Source: Clostridia bacterium (GTDB lineage: Bacteria; Bacillota; Clostridia; Christensenellales; Aristaeellaceae). From it: a stretch of DNA of 64,000 nt. Below the pieces are notes generated by a model. The model was given only the letters and a program-made list of their open reading frames with translations, ran no database searches and was not told the DNA's origin. The DNA is taken from assembly GCA_017395065.1 (NCBI GenBank), contig JAFPWH010000032.1, positions 29,974 through 93,973 of the forward strand. Direction: 5' to 3'. Below, piece by piece: positions 36,779 through 45,297 of the stretch (the stretch's first letter is position 1; every line of letters starts with the position of its first letter). Position numbers and translations under genes: made by a program.

Positions 36779-37896
36779 TGCCGTTCCCTCCCGATAAATT
36801 TGTAGAGCATGTTTTTTATGTCGTCCGTCGTGACCGTGCCGAGGGTGTTCTTTACCGATCTGTTGTTTTCCCAGCGCGGCAGCGCTTCCCCGATCTCCGC
36901 GGGCGTGAGCCTGACTTCACCAAGCGCGGCGAGGCTTTGCGAAAGACGGGCGATTTCGTCCGGATCGACGCCCAAAAGGCGCGCAAACGACGCGCATTCC
37001 TGCGGATTTTGCTTTTTCTCGAGCGCGAGCAGATCGGGCAGGAAGGCGGCGCTTGCGAAGCCGTGGCGCACGTGAAAGCGTTCCGTGAGGTAGTAGCCCA
37101 CGTTGTGCGGAAAGCAGGTGCCCGTTTTGCTGATCGCAAGGCCGCCCTCGATCGACGCGTCGATCAGCGCCTGCCTGATGTGCCTTACCGGTTCCTCTCC
37201 CGAAGCGACCCTCTTCAGCGCGGGCAGGGCTGTTTTCACGCCCGCGCAGGCGTGAAGCCTCGATTGCTCCGTCGCGTTTTTGTTGAAATAGCTCTCGACG
37301 CAGTGCGCAAGGATGTCCACGCCCATTGACAGCGTTTCGGTTTTGCCGACCGTAGCGGTGTATCGGACGTCGTCAAAGGCCAAAGAGGCGTACAGCGCGG
37401 GGTCGTGGATGCTGTGCTTTCTGCCTGCGCCGTCGGTCAGAACCGAGACGTCCGTCACCTCGCTGCCCGTGCCGGCGGCCGTGACGATCAGGGCAAGCGG
37501 TTTAACGCCGCATGTCCAGGCTTTTTCGTAAAACGCCTTTTCGTCGAGTTGCGGATTTGCAGCAAGCACGCACACGGCCTTGGCCGCGTCCATCGCCGAG
37601 CCGCCGCCGATGCCGAGGACGAAATCCGCCCGGAAGGCATGGGCCTGCTTCCCGGCCCGCATGCAGTCGCTGAGCTTCGGGTTTGCTTCGATCCCGTCGA
37701 AGAGTTCGCTTTCGGCGCCGAAGGTTTCAAGCGCCCTGAGCGCGTCCTCCAGCGCGCCGCTCTTTCGCGCGCCCGTTTTTCCGCAGACGATGAAGCAGCG
37801 CTTACCGAGGGAAGACAGAAGCGCGGCGTTGTCCCGCACGCAGTTTTCGGCGTTGAAAAGCCGTATCGTGTGGTTTTCGTCCTGCCTGATCAGCAT
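36775..37896 (-). CDS. Iron-containing alcohol dehydrogenase
   Basis: The 373-residue type III alcohol dehydrogenase has the NAD motif GIGGGSAMDAAKAV, the TAAGTGSEVT segment, and metal ligands in the HCVESYF and CFPHNVGYYLTERFHVRHG stretches. Family members reduce aldehydes such as propanediol, butyraldehyde or maleylacetate precursors. The start at 37896 has GGGGGA nine bases before it. It is upstream of, and overlaps, the cupin gene. A hairpin lies between it and hpf; read-through from hpf cannot be excluded. Confidence 0.9.
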   Translation of the reverse strand: MLIRQDENHTIRLFNAENCVRDNAALLSSLGKRCFIVCGKTGARKSGALEDALRALETFGAESELFDGIEANPKLSDCMRAGKQAHAFRADFVLGIGGGSAMDAAKAVCVLAANPQLDEKAFYEKAWTCGVKPLALIVTAAGTGSEVTDVSVLTDGAGRKHSIHDPALYASLAFDDVRYTATVGKTETLSMGVDILAHCVESYFNKNATEQSRLHACAGVKTALPALKRVASGEEPVRHIRQALIDASIEGGLAISKTGTCFPHNVGYYLTERFHVRHGFASAAFLPDLLALEKKQNPQECASFARLLGVDPDEIARLSQSLAALGEVRLTPAEIGEALPRWENNRSVKNTLGTVTTDDIKNMLYKFIGRERQ

Positions 37897-37926
37897 AAAG
37901 CATCCCCCTTCGGCTCCTTAGCGGAA

Positions 37927-37950
37927 AATACCGCCCACGCGGGCGGTATT
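37927..37950 (-). terminator. Terminator after hpf
   Basis: AATACCGCCC and GGGCGGTATT form a perfect 10-bp stem with a four-base loop, followed on the minus strand by TT. It separates hpf from the alcohol dehydrogenase gene. Confidence 0.7.
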
Positions 37951-37973
37951 TCGCTTGGGAGCGACGTTTCCAA

Positions 37974-38507
37974 TCAGTTTTCGGGCTCCAGCAGGCCGTA
38001 ATCGCCGTCTTTCCTCTGATACAGCACGCAGACCTTGCCGGTGTCGGCGTTGTCGAAGAGGTAGAAGCTGTGGCCGAGCTGCTCCATTTGAAGGATCGCG
38101 TCTTCCACGCTCATGGGTTTTACGGCGAAGCGCTTGACCCTGACGACCTTGTGCTCCTCCTCGTCGGCGGGCTCGGGCACGTATTCGGGCTCGGCGGGTC
38201 TGGGCGAGGGCGAGCGGTATTTCTTGTCAAGCTTGGTGCGGTGGCGGCGGATCTGCCCGGAAATCTTGTCTACCGCTGAATCGACCGAGGCGTACATGTC
38301 GCCGGTGCTTTCCTCTGCCCTGAACAGCATGCCCCTTTGGCTGATCGTGATTTCGACGATGTTCTTTCCGCCGCGCTCGAGCGTGTATTTAACCTGCGCC
38401 TCGGCGTCGTCTCCGAAGAACCAATCGAGCTTGCCGAGCTTTTTCTCGGTGTAGTTGCTCAGGCTGTCGGTGACCTCCATGAATCTGGCGTATTCTTTGA
38501 TCAACAT
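37974..38507 (-). CDS. hpf: Ribosome hibernation-promoting factor, long form
   Basis: At 177 residues this is the long HPF typical of Firmicutes: an N-terminal domain (residues 1-100, with YTEKKLGKLDWFF and ISGQIRRHRTKL) that blocks mRNA and tRNA sites of 30S, a proline-rich linker, and a C-terminal dimerisation domain (VVRVKRFAVKPMSVEDAILQMEQLGHSFYLF) that joins two 70S ribosomes into an inactive 100S dimer. Start at 38507 gives an AAAGGA site about a dozen bases upstream. It is monocistronic. The 168 bases to the next gene hold two divergent leaders and nothing else I can name. Confidence 0.95.
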   Translation of the reverse strand: MLIKEYARFMEVTDSLSNYTEKKLGKLDWFFGDDAEAQVKYTLERGGKNIVEITISQRGMLFRAEESTGDMYASVDSAVDKISGQIRRHRTKLDKKYRSPSPRPAEPEYVPEPADEEEHKVVRVKRFAVKPMSVEDAILQMEQLGHSFYLFDNADTGKVCVLYQRKDGDYGLLEPEN

Positions 38508-38675
38508 TTTATGATACCGTCCTTTCCCGGAAAAATGAAGGGTAAAAGGTGGGATTCTTAACCCCTTGTTCTATTATTCTTCGCCGAAACAAATTTTCCT
38601 GCAAGCGATAAATATTTTCTGAAAAAAACCGCAAATTAACCTTGATCCGTTATACTGTAGGGGAGGTGTTTTTTT

Positions 38676-39326
38676 ATGAAGTACAAGAGCGTGATATTCG
38701 ATATGGACGGGACCGTGCTGGACACGCTGGGCGATCTGCTGGGCGCGATGAACCACGCGATGGCCGAGCACGGCTTTAAGGCGCACACGCTGGAGGAGAT
38801 GCGCTCCTTCGTCGGCGACGGGCTGTACATGATGGCGGTGCGCGCGCTGCCCGAAAGCGCGGACAAAAAGCTGATCGACAGCGTCTTTCAAAGCTTCAAG
38901 GCTTACTACAACGACCATCTGAACATACGCACGAAGCCCTACGACGGCATACCGGAGCTTTTGAAAAAGCTAAAAGAAACGGGGATCAAAACCGCCGTCT
39001 CGTCGAACAAATACGACGCGGGCGCCAAAATGCTAAGCGACATCCATTTCGGCGATTTAATCGATATGACCGTCGGCGAAAGCGAGCTCGTGCCCAAAAA
39101 GCCCGACCCCACCGGCACGTTTCTGATCATGGACACGCTGGGCTGTGACAGGGAAAGCACGCTCTACGTCGGCGACAGCGGTGTGGACATACAGACCGCC
39201 CGAAACGCCGGTCTGCCCATGGTGGCCGTCTGCTGGGGCTTTCGCACGAGGCAGCAGCTTGAGGCAGCGGGCGCGAGCCGCTTTGCCGAAACCGTGCGCG
39301 AGCTTGAAAGCCATATCTTAAATTGA
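38676..39326 (+). CDS. HAD-family phosphatase, phosphoglycolate phosphatase-like
   Basis: The 216-residue protein has FDMDGTVLDTLGDL (nucleophile motif), a helical cap with GDGLYMMAVRALP, the AVSSNK motif II, a lysine in the VPKKPDPTG segment and YVGDSGVDIQTARNAG (motif IV). This arrangement is that of Gph-type 2-phosphoglycolate phosphatases and related sugar phosphatases. GGGGAGG lies nine bases before the ATG. Its final codons overlap the promoter of the next gene, so the two are adjacent but separately controlled. Confidence 0.9.
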   Translation: MKYKSVIFDMDGTVLDTLGDLLGAMNHAMAEHGFKAHTLEEMRSFVGDGLYMMAVRALPESADKKLIDSVFQSFKAYYNDHLNIRTKPYDGIPELLKKLKETGIKTAVSSNKYDAGAKMLSDIHFGDLIDMTVGESELVPKKPDPTGTFLIMDTLGCDRESTLYVGDSGVDIQTARNAGLPMVAVCWGFRTRQQLEAAGASRFAETVRELESHILN

Positions 39327-39351
39327 CAAATGCGACACGAGCGTCTATAAT
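39323..39351 (+). promoter_or_regulatory. Consensus promoter placed for a leaderless mRNA
   Basis: TTGACA (39323-39328) and TATAAT (39346-39351) are perfect and 17 bases apart. The ATG of the next gene begins only seven bases after the -10 box, so transcription should begin at or next to the start codon. There is no ribosome site in between. Confidence 0.85.
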
Positions 39352-39357
39352 GGACGC

Positions 39358-39918
39358 ATGAATGAAACCATGGAGTTCAAAAAGAGGCCGGTGCTCGCGC
39401 TGGGCACTTTCGACGGGCTTCACCCCGGCCACAGGGCGGTGATCGCCGCCTGCGCACAGAAGGCGGCCGAGGCAGGCCTTTGCCCCGCGGTGTACACGTT
39501 CAGGGAAAACCCGAAAGCGCTCTTCGGTCAAAAGCCGCTGGAGATCATGCCCTGGGAGGAGAAGATCGCACGCCTGCTCATGCTGGGCATGCAGACGGTC
39601 ATCTGCGAGCGCTTTACGAGGGAGCTGAGCCTGCTGAGCCCCGAGGAATTCGTGGACTGCCTTTGCCGGAAGTATTCCCCCGCCGCCTTCGTGTGCGGGG
39701 AGGACTACACCTTCGGCGCGGGCGGCAGGGGCACGAGCGAGACGCTGTGCTTCCTGGCCGCGCAAAGAGGCATCGAAACGCTGATCGTGCCCACGGTCAC
39801 GGTGAATACGAAAGACGGATTTTCAGGCGAAAAAGTATCTTCCACACTGATCAGAGACGCGCTTGAAAAGGGAGACGGCGAAAAAGCCGCCAAGCTTCTG
39901 CGCGGCGAAGCGATTTAG
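39358..39918 (+). CDS. Single-domain FAD synthetase (RibF N-terminal type)
   Basis: This 186-residue protein has the nucleotidyltransferase marks of RibF: LGTFDGLHPGHRAVI, CGEDYTFGAGGRG and the VSSTLIRDAL signature. RibF proteins are normally about 310 residues and carry a riboflavin kinase domain at the C terminus; that half is missing here, and the next gene starts 19 bases later, so the protein ends naturally. It should convert FMN to FAD if active; the kinase step must come from elsewhere. The mRNA seems leaderless, as the promoter ends six bases before the ATG. An ATG at 39370 would give a 12-base leader without a ribosome site. Confidence 0.82.
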   Translation: MNETMEFKKRPVLALGTFDGLHPGHRAVIAACAQKAAEAGLCPAVYTFRENPKALFGQKPLEIMPWEEKIARLLMLGMQTVICERFTRELSLLSPEEFVDCLCRKYSPAAFVCGEDYTFGAGGRGTSETLCFLAAQRGIETLIVPTVTVNTKDGFSGEKVSSTLIRDALEKGDGEKAAKLLRGEAI

Positions 39919-39936
39919 CATAAAAAGGAGACGCAG

Positions 39937-40731
39937 TTGAGCTTACTCAAAGTAACGGACCTGAGCAAGTCCTTCGAATCGAAAATCCCCCGGACGCTGA
40001 AGGACCTGTTCGGCAAGGCCAGGGTGAATCGCCTCGAGGTGCTCAGGAACATCAGCCTCACCGTAGAGGACGGCGACGTGGTGTCGATCATCGGCCCCTC
40101 GGGTTCAGGAAAGACGACCCTGCTCAGGTGTCTGAACTTTCTGGAATACGCGGATACGGGCACGATGGAATTCGCGGGCGAAAGCTACGACCTTGCCTCG
40201 ATTTCGGACAAGGACGTAAGCCGCATACGCAAGCGCACGGGCTTCGTGTTTCAGGAATACAATCTGTTTTCCAACATGACGGCGCTGGACAACGTGGCTT
40301 CGGGCCTGATCACCGCGCGCGGGATGAACAGGACGGACGCGCTGAAGCTTAGCCGCGAGGCGCTCGACAAAGTCGGCCTGCTCGACCGCTGCGACCACTA
40401 CCCCATACAGCTTTCCGGCGGCCAACAGCAGCGCGTCGCCATCGCGAGGGCTTTGGTCTACAAGCCCGACATACTGTATTTCGACGAACCGACGAGCGCG
40501 CTGGACCCCGAATTGATCGGCGAGGTGCTAAAGGTCATGCAGGATCTGGCCGCGGACGGAATGACGATGCTCGTCGTGACGCACGAAATGAACTTCGCGC
40601 GCAACGTTTCAAAGCGCGTGCTGTTCATGGACGGGGGCGTCATCGCCGAGGAAGGCAGCGCCGAGGCGTTTTTCGCCTCTCCCCGCACCGAAAGAGCAAG
40701 ACAGTTTTTGCAGACGATACGCGGACGCTGA
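39937..40731 (+). CDS. Polar amino acid ABC transporter ATPase
   Basis: The 264-residue ABC ATPase has [17 protein letters not shown] (Walker A), [15 protein letters not shown] (signature) and [13 protein letters not shown] (Walker B), plus [11 protein letters not shown], typical of GlnQ/HisP-type amino acid importers. An N-terminal insert ([23 protein letters not shown]) is longer than in GlnQ. The start is TTG at 39937 with AAAAGGAG seven bases upstream. The binding-protein gene follows after 39 bases, but no permease gene is in the group, so the transporter must borrow its membrane part from another locus. Confidence 0.9.
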   Translation: MSLLKVTDLSKSFESKIPRTLKDLFGKARVNRLEVLRNISLTVEDGDVVSIIGPSGSGKTTLLRCLNFLEYADTGTMEFAGESYDLASISDKDVSRIRKRTGFVFQEYNLFSNMTALDNVASGLITARGMNRTDALKLSREALDKVGLLDRCDHYPIQLSGGQQQRVAIARALVYKPDILYFDEPTSALDPELIGEVLKVMQDLAADGMTMLVVTHEMNFARNVSKRVLFMDGGVIAEEGSAEAFFASPRTERARQFLQTIRGR

Positions 40732-40770
40732 AGCGACGCTATCATAAATTTTCCGACAGGAGGAAGCTTC

Positions 40771-41652
40771 ATGACACAGAAGAGATCAAACAAAAAGGCC
40801 TCGACCAGAAACATTCTTATCACCGCCCTTGTTATCGCCCTTATCGCCGGAGGACTGGTTTTTACGATCATCTATCGCAAAAACAATCAGCCGATCCTGG
40901 ATAAGATCCGGGACGACAAAAAAATCGTCGTCGCGATGGAGGGCACCTGGCTTCCCTGGACCTACCACGACGCCGCGACCGGCGAACTGGTCGGCTATGA
41001 CGTGGAGGTCGCAAAGGCCATCGCCGCCAAAATGGGCGTGGGCATCGAGTTTCAGGAGTGCCCGTGGGACAGCATCTTTGCCGGCATCGAATCCGGCCGC
41101 TACGACATCGCCGTAAACGGCATCGACTGGACTGAGGAGCGTTCCAAGAGCTTTACGCTCTCCGAGCCCTACGTGTACAGCTATCCGGTGCTGATCGTGC
41201 GCAGTGACGAAGAGGAAATCAAGGATTTTGCCGACCTCAAGGGCAAGCAGACCGCAAACACCGTCTCCAGCACCTACGCAGCGCTGGCCGAGAGCTACGG
41301 CGCGACCAACCAGGGCGTGGACGATCTGAACGCCACCTTCCAGCTTCTGATCGACGGGCGTATCAACGCGACGATCAACTCCCGCGACACCTTTGTCGCC
41401 TTCATGGACGAAAACCCGAACGCGCCCCTGAAGATCGCTTCTCAGGCGACCGAGGCCAATCCCGTGGTCATCGCGATGATCGGCGGCGAAAGGGCCGAGA
41501 CGCTGGTCGTCGAGATCAACAAGGCCATCGCCGCGCTGCGCGAGGACGGAACGCTGGCCGCGCTGTCCGTAAAATACTTCGGCAGCGACATGACCCAGGC
41601 GCCCGCCGCCGCGGAAACTGCCCAGACCCAAAACGGCGAAGCAGCCGAATAA
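40771..41652 (+). CDS. Membrane-anchored amino acid ABC binding protein
   Basis: This 293-residue family 3 solute-binding protein has the fold marks LVGYDVEVAKAIA, YDIAVNGIDWTEERSK and LKGKQTANTVSS. There is no lipobox cysteine; instead a hydrophobic segment (ILITALVIALIAGGLVFTIIY, about residues 15-35) would anchor it as a membrane protein, with the binding domain outside. It supplies a polar amino acid to the ATPase-driven importer encoded just upstream. AGGAGG lies eight bases before the ATG. The Ala/Gln-rich C-terminal tail is low in complexity. Confidence 0.9.
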   Translation: MTQKRSNKKASTRNILITALVIALIAGGLVFTIIYRKNNQPILDKIRDDKKIVVAMEGTWLPWTYHDAATGELVGYDVEVAKAIAAKMGVGIEFQECPWDSIFAGIESGRYDIAVNGIDWTEERSKSFTLSEPYVYSYPVLIVRSDEEEIKDFADLKGKQTANTVSSTYAALAESYGATNQGVDDLNATFQLLIDGRINATINSRDTFVAFMDENPNAPLKIASQATEANPVVIAMIGGERAETLVVEINKAIAALREDGTLAALSVKYFGSDMTQAPAAAETAQTQNGEAAE

Positions 41653-41667
41653 CCCCCGCAATGCACG

Positions 41668-41700
41668 CGGCGCGCGGATCGTCTCCGCGCGCCGTTTTTT
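41668..41700 (+). terminator. Terminator after the binding-protein gene
   Basis: CGGCGCGCGGA (41668-41678) pairs with TCCGCGCGCCG (41684-41694) and is followed by six T. It ends the FAD synthetase-ABC run and faces the convergent glycosidase gene. Confidence 0.92.
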
Positions 41701-41721
41701 GTGTCCGATTCTTTCGGTCAT

Positions 41722-42933
41722 TTACAGTAATCCCAGCCGTTTCACCGCGTACAGGTAAGTCAGCATCGCGCTGGAATACCATCTGGAGCAGTCGGTCGGC
41801 CGGCCGGTATAGGGGTCGATCTCCTGCGAGAAGAGGATCTCGTCCTGCGAGGCGTACACGTCCACCCATTTTTCGAGCAGCGCGTCGTAGTCTGCCGATC
41901 TGCCGTAACGGTCCATCCACAGTTGTCCGCGAAGCGCCGTGAGCGCCTGCGAATAGTAGCCCCAGCAGTTCTTTTCCGCGTGCGGCTTTCCTCTCGTATC
42001 GCCAAGAGCGATCGACGGGAAGGGATAAGGCGCCATAAAGCCGTCCGGATCTTTGAAGTGCCTGTCGTAAATCAAGTCGAATTCGTCCTGCGTGAGCAGC
42101 TTTTCCGAAAACACGTTGGTGACGGAGACGGTCCTGAGCCTTCGCTTTTCGTTGTTTGCATCCACGTCGTAGAAAAAAGCGTCCTTTTCGTCATAGAGCA
42201 GTTCGAACATGCGCTCTTTGAACTGTGCGGCCTCTTTTTCGTATCGGGCGGCAGCCTCCGGCTCGTTCAGCTTTTCGGCCATGATCTTCAGCGCGGTGAG
42301 GTTGCCGTAATAGACCGCGTTCACGTCGGGCGAAAGGAGCGGAAGTATGCCGTTATGCTCGTACTCCTTGCCCTCCGCGTCCGGGCAGGCGTTTGGCAGG
42401 CCCGCAAGGCGCATCGAATTGTCGTGACCCGTGTCGTAGACGCAGAAGGTCTCGATCAGGCCGAGGCCGCGCGTTTCGCGGTTTTCCTTCTGCCATTTGA
42501 CCCAGCCCTTCACTGCTTTGAAGGCGTCCCTCAAAAACGCCTCGTTTCCGGTGAGCTCGTAGGTTCCGAGGCACAGCTGCCCAAGGGACACGCACTCCTG
42601 AAGCTGCCTGAAGCCCAGCTCCTCCGCGCCGGCGTAATTGCGGTTGCTCAGGCTGAGATCCAATACCCGGTAGGGTATGTGCCCGTCGGGCTTTTGATTG
42701 TTCAGAAAGAGTCGCATCTGGTTTTCGGCGATCAGGCGCTTTTCGGGATCGTCCGCGTGCAGGCGAGCGTAGCACAAGCCGTCGAAGGCGTGCTCCAGCC
42801 ATACGCCGGGGTAGGCGGTGGAGATGAGCAGTATGTCTCCGTCGACGTTGGCGATCCTGCGCAGGTGAAATTCGCTGAGCCTCTTTTGGGCGAGTTCCGC
42901 TTTTTCGCGTATCATTTCTTTTGTGGCGTTCAT
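41722..42933 (-). CDS. Six-hairpin glycosidase, MGH1-like
   Basis: This 403-residue all-alpha protein has the (alpha/alpha)6 barrel pattern of MGH1/GH63-like and amylo-1,6-glucosidase proteins: WLEHAFDGLCYAR, LSPDVNAVYYGNL, MAPYPFPSIAL, NCWGYYSQALTAL, and a C-terminal PYTGRPTDCSRWYSSAML. Acidic residues in these loops would be catalytic. There is no signal peptide, so it acts in the cytoplasm. It is the last of four genes read from the FRG promoter (14 bases after the GNAT gene), but its role with proline synthesis is unclear. Confidence 0.75.
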   Translation of the reverse strand: MNATKEMIREKAELAQKRLSEFHLRRIANVDGDILLISTAYPGVWLEHAFDGLCYARLHADDPEKRLIAENQMRLFLNNQKPDGHIPYRVLDLSLSNRNYAGAEELGFRQLQECVSLGQLCLGTYELTGNEAFLRDAFKAVKGWVKWQKENRETRGLGLIETFCVYDTGHDNSMRLAGLPNACPDAEGKEYEHNGILPLLSPDVNAVYYGNLTALKIMAEKLNEPEAAARYEKEAAQFKERMFELLYDEKDAFFYDVDANNEKRRLRTVSVTNVFSEKLLTQDEFDLIYDRHFKDPDGFMAPYPFPSIALGDTRGKPHAEKNCWGYYSQALTALRGQLWMDRYGRSADYDALLEKWVDVYASQDEILFSQEIDPYTGRPTDCSRWYSSAMLTYLYAVKRLGLL

Positions 42934-42947
42934 GCGCTGCCTCCGTT

Positions 42948-43442
42948 TTATCGCGCGTCATCCGCGCTGAAGGATATGACGGTCTCCACACTGTTTAAGT
43001 GTGTAAACCGCGGGTTTCGTTCCGACGTCAGCCCCGTCCAGAGCGCTTTGGCCGGCGCGTTCTTTTCGTTGAACTTTACCTCCCATTTGCCGGGGCGAAG
43101 CCTGAGCAGCAGTTCCGCGGCCCTTCGGGCGACGTGCCGCCTGCGGTACATCGGGAACACGGTGAATTCCGCGATGGCTTTGTCGATTTCCGTGCCGAGA
43201 TGCGAATAACGGTTCAGCATTGCAAAACCGACTACAGTCTGATCTTCCAGTATGAAATACGCCTCGCGTTCCGGGTCGCTGCCGTCGAAATACGACTCGA
43301 AATGGCCGTAGTGCAGGTTGCCCTGCTCGTCCGGTTCGTCGTCGTAGAAGTTGGTCATTTCGTAGAGGAACTTCTGAAACAGGTTGTAAAGGCGCGTCTT
43401 CTCTTCGGGGCGCACGCGCCTCAAACGCACGTCGCCCGTCAT
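42948..43442 (-). CDS. GNAT-family N-acetyltransferase
   Basis: The 164-residue protein has a GNAT core: LRRVRPEEKTRLYNLF at the start, a YFILEDQTVVGFAMLNR beta strand pair, and the acetyl-CoA loop VFPMYRRRHVARRAAELLL (R-x-x-G/A-type with RRRHVA). It transfers an acyl group to an unknown amine. The start overlaps the proC stop by four bases (ATGA), so it is translated with proC. The C terminus keeps a W-K-V-K-F-N-E-K-N-A-A motif common in this fold. Confidence 0.85.
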   Translation of the reverse strand: MTGDVRLRRVRPEEKTRLYNLFQKFLYEMTNFYDDEPDEQGNLHYGHFESYFDGSDPEREAYFILEDQTVVGFAMLNRYSHLGTEIDKAIAEFTVFPMYRRRHVARRAAELLLRLRPGKWEVKFNEKNAPAKALWTGLTSERNPRFTHLNSVETVISFSADDAR

Positions 43443-44221
43443 TTTACGGTCTTTTCGTAGGCTTTGATGACCGCGTTCATCGCAGCGGCGCGAAAGCCCA
43501 TCTCCTCCAGTGCGCGCACGCCCTGTATGGTGGTCCCTCCGGGCGAGCAGACCGCGTCCTTCATGGGGCCGGGCTGAATGCCGCAGGAAAGCATGTGCGC
43601 GGCGGTCCCGCAGACGGTCGCCTCGGCAAGCTTGAGCGCGTCCGCGCGCGTCAGCCCGCAGGCCACGCCCCCGTCCGCGAGCGCTTCGATGAACAGCGCC
43701 ACGAACGCCGGACCGCAGCCGGAGACCGCGCTGCCCGCATCGATCAGCTTTTCCTGCATGGGCAAAAGCTGACCGCTTTTGTCCATGGCGGCGACGAAAG
43801 ACCGGACCTGCTCGGACGTCGCCTTTTCATTGGCCGCGTACATGATCATGCCGTTTCCGCTGGATGCGGGGATGTTGGGCATGATGCGGATGATCGGCAT
43901 TTCGAAACCCAGTATTTGTTCGAGTGCGCTTATAGCCGTGCCCGCCAGCATGCTGACCAGCACGGGCGGCGCGGCCCGGTTCGCCAGTTCGTCTTTTATG
44001 CCGCCCAGCACTTCCTTTGCCATGTAGGGCTTTACGCCGAGGAACAGATAGTCGGCCTTTTGGGCCGCTTCCCTGTTGTCGCAGGCCGTGCCGCCCAGCT
44101 CTTTGGCAAGAGAAGCCGCCTTTTCCGGAATAAAATCGCTGATGTAGAGCTCGCCCTTTCCCTTGAGGGCACGGGCCAGCGCGCCGCCCATGTTGCCGGC
44201 GCCGATAAATCCGAATTTCAT
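43439..44221 (-). CDS. proC: Pyrroline-5-carboxylate reductase
   Basis: The 260-residue enzyme has FIGAGNMGGALARAL (NAD(P)-binding motif), FLGVKPYMA, RIMPNIPA and the C-terminal signature DAVCSPGGTTIQGVRALEE. It performs the last step of proline synthesis. ATG at 44221 gives the standard family start MKFGFIGAGNM; a 200-codon longer in-frame reading upstream shadows the FRG gene and is rejected. The start overlaps the FRG stop by four bases, so proC is translated from the FRG gene's message, an odd pairing. Confidence 0.97.
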   Translation of the reverse strand: MKFGFIGAGNMGGALARALKGKGELYISDFIPEKAASLAKELGGTACDNREAAQKADYLFLGVKPYMAKEVLGGIKDELANRAAPPVLVSMLAGTAISALEQILGFEMPIIRIMPNIPASSGNGMIMYAANEKATSEQVRSFVAAMDKSGQLLPMQEKLIDAGSAVSGCGPAFVALFIEALADGGVACGLTRADALKLAEATVCGTAAHMLSCGIQPGPMKDAVCSPGGTTIQGVRALEEMGFRAAAMNAVIKAYEKTVK

Positions 44222-45072
44222 GTTTCTTGCTGTCCTTTCGTGTTTGTCGTTTGGATGGGACCGTTTATGTCTTCCCGCACGTAGTAGTGGCGGGTGATCC
44301 ATTTGCTCAGGCCGTCCAGCCCCGGGTAGACGATGCGCTCGTTGACGTTGTACTGGTCGAGCAGGTCGCGCAGGTCCCAGCGGATGTCCTTGCTGATGAC
44401 AAAGCGCACGGTCTCCTCGGTGTGCTCGTCGAAAAACGCCTCTATGTCGGTGATGCCCGAGGGGATCACCGAGAAAAAAGAATATTGATTGATGATGCGC
44501 TGCGAGATCGACGGCGGCTCCAGCGACGCCATCGTACAGGTGCCCATGTCCCTGTCGTACTGCTCCAGAGAATCCACCACCGAGTGCAGAAGCTCCACGG
44601 AGAAGGTGGACGTGTGCCTTTGACTGAGCGCCTGCTTGTACCTGTCCGGCAGATTCCGGTTCAGGTCCTTTATGTTCATGCGCCAGACCACGCAGTCGCG
44701 CTTGTCCATTTTGTTGAAGGTGGTCTCGTCCATCGCGAAGTGGAGCGCGACGAGCGGCGACCTCGTCCAGTCGAGCAGGCGGGTCGGCAGGCCGTAGTGC
44801 TGCCCCATGATCATCTGCTTCCATACGGATTCGTTGAGCGTTGGGTCTTCTATGGAAGCGTACTTCGTGAAATACTGCAGTATCGGCCTTTCGAGCTCCT
44901 TTTGCTTGGCGCCGCAGTTGCGGTAGAGGCTGGTGCGCATCTTGTAGGCGACGTTTCTCTGTCCGCGGTAATAGTAGTCGCTGCGCAGGCGGTTGATCTT
45001 TTCGTCGCGGGTCTGGTCGGCGATCATTTCCATGACGTCGCCGATCGTGTTCAGATGGACGGTCGTGATCAT
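44218..45072 (-). CDS. FRG-domain protein
   Basis: This 284-residue protein contains an FRG domain: YYYRGQRNVAYKMRTSLYR near residue 33 and GLPTRLLDWTRSPLVALHFA near residue 95. FRG (fido-related, with ARG/RG-Q motif) domains occur in phage-defence and toxin contexts and are thought to be ADP-ribosyltransferase-like or nucleotide-handling; that is a family inference. The gene leads a run that continues with proC, GNAT and a glycosidase, with ATGA overlaps at each of the first two junctions. The ATG at 45072 has AGGAAAG about a dozen bases upstream. Confidence 0.82.
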   Translation of the reverse strand: MITTVHLNTIGDVMEMIADQTRDEKINRLRSDYYYRGQRNVAYKMRTSLYRNCGAKQKELERPILQYFTKYASIEDPTLNESVWKQMIMGQHYGLPTRLLDWTRSPLVALHFAMDETTFNKMDKRDCVVWRMNIKDLNRNLPDRYKQALSQRHTSTFSVELLHSVVDSLEQYDRDMGTCTMASLEPPSISQRIINQYSFFSVIPSGITDIEAFFDEHTEETVRFVISKDIRWDLRDLLDQYNVNERIVYPGLDGLSKWITRHYYVREDINGPIQTTNTKGQQET

Positions 45073-45132
45073 TTCGGCTTCATTCTTTCCTGTGATTCGG
45101 TTTGCGGGGACGAAAGCGCCCCGTTTTTTTAT

Positions 45133-45161
45133 ACTTTACCACAAAACGCATCCGCTTGCAA
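45133..45161 (-). promoter_or_regulatory. Promoter of the FRG-proC run
   Basis: On the minus strand TTGCAA (45161-45156) and TAAAGT (45138-45133) are 17 bases apart. It lies 61 bases before the FRG start codon, in the divergent gap to the nucleotidase gene. Confidence 0.7.
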
Positions 45162-45297
45162 GCGCAAGTGGATTTTCTTCAAAAAACAGAAACTATTGCT
45201 TTATGATTTTAATAGTTTGTTTCTTGCTTTTGGAAGGAAAGAGGAGTATGCTTTTTATGGAGACGACTCCAAATATGATTGGGAGGAACGACAGATC

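Noticed and set aside
44222..44824. 200-codon upstream extension of proC
   Set aside because: It runs in a wrong frame through the FRG gene; the family start MKFGFIGAGNM is at 44221.
44227..45297. Upstream extension of the nucleotidase reading frame
   Set aside because: It is antisense to the FRG gene; the signal peptide and ribosome site place the start at 45298.
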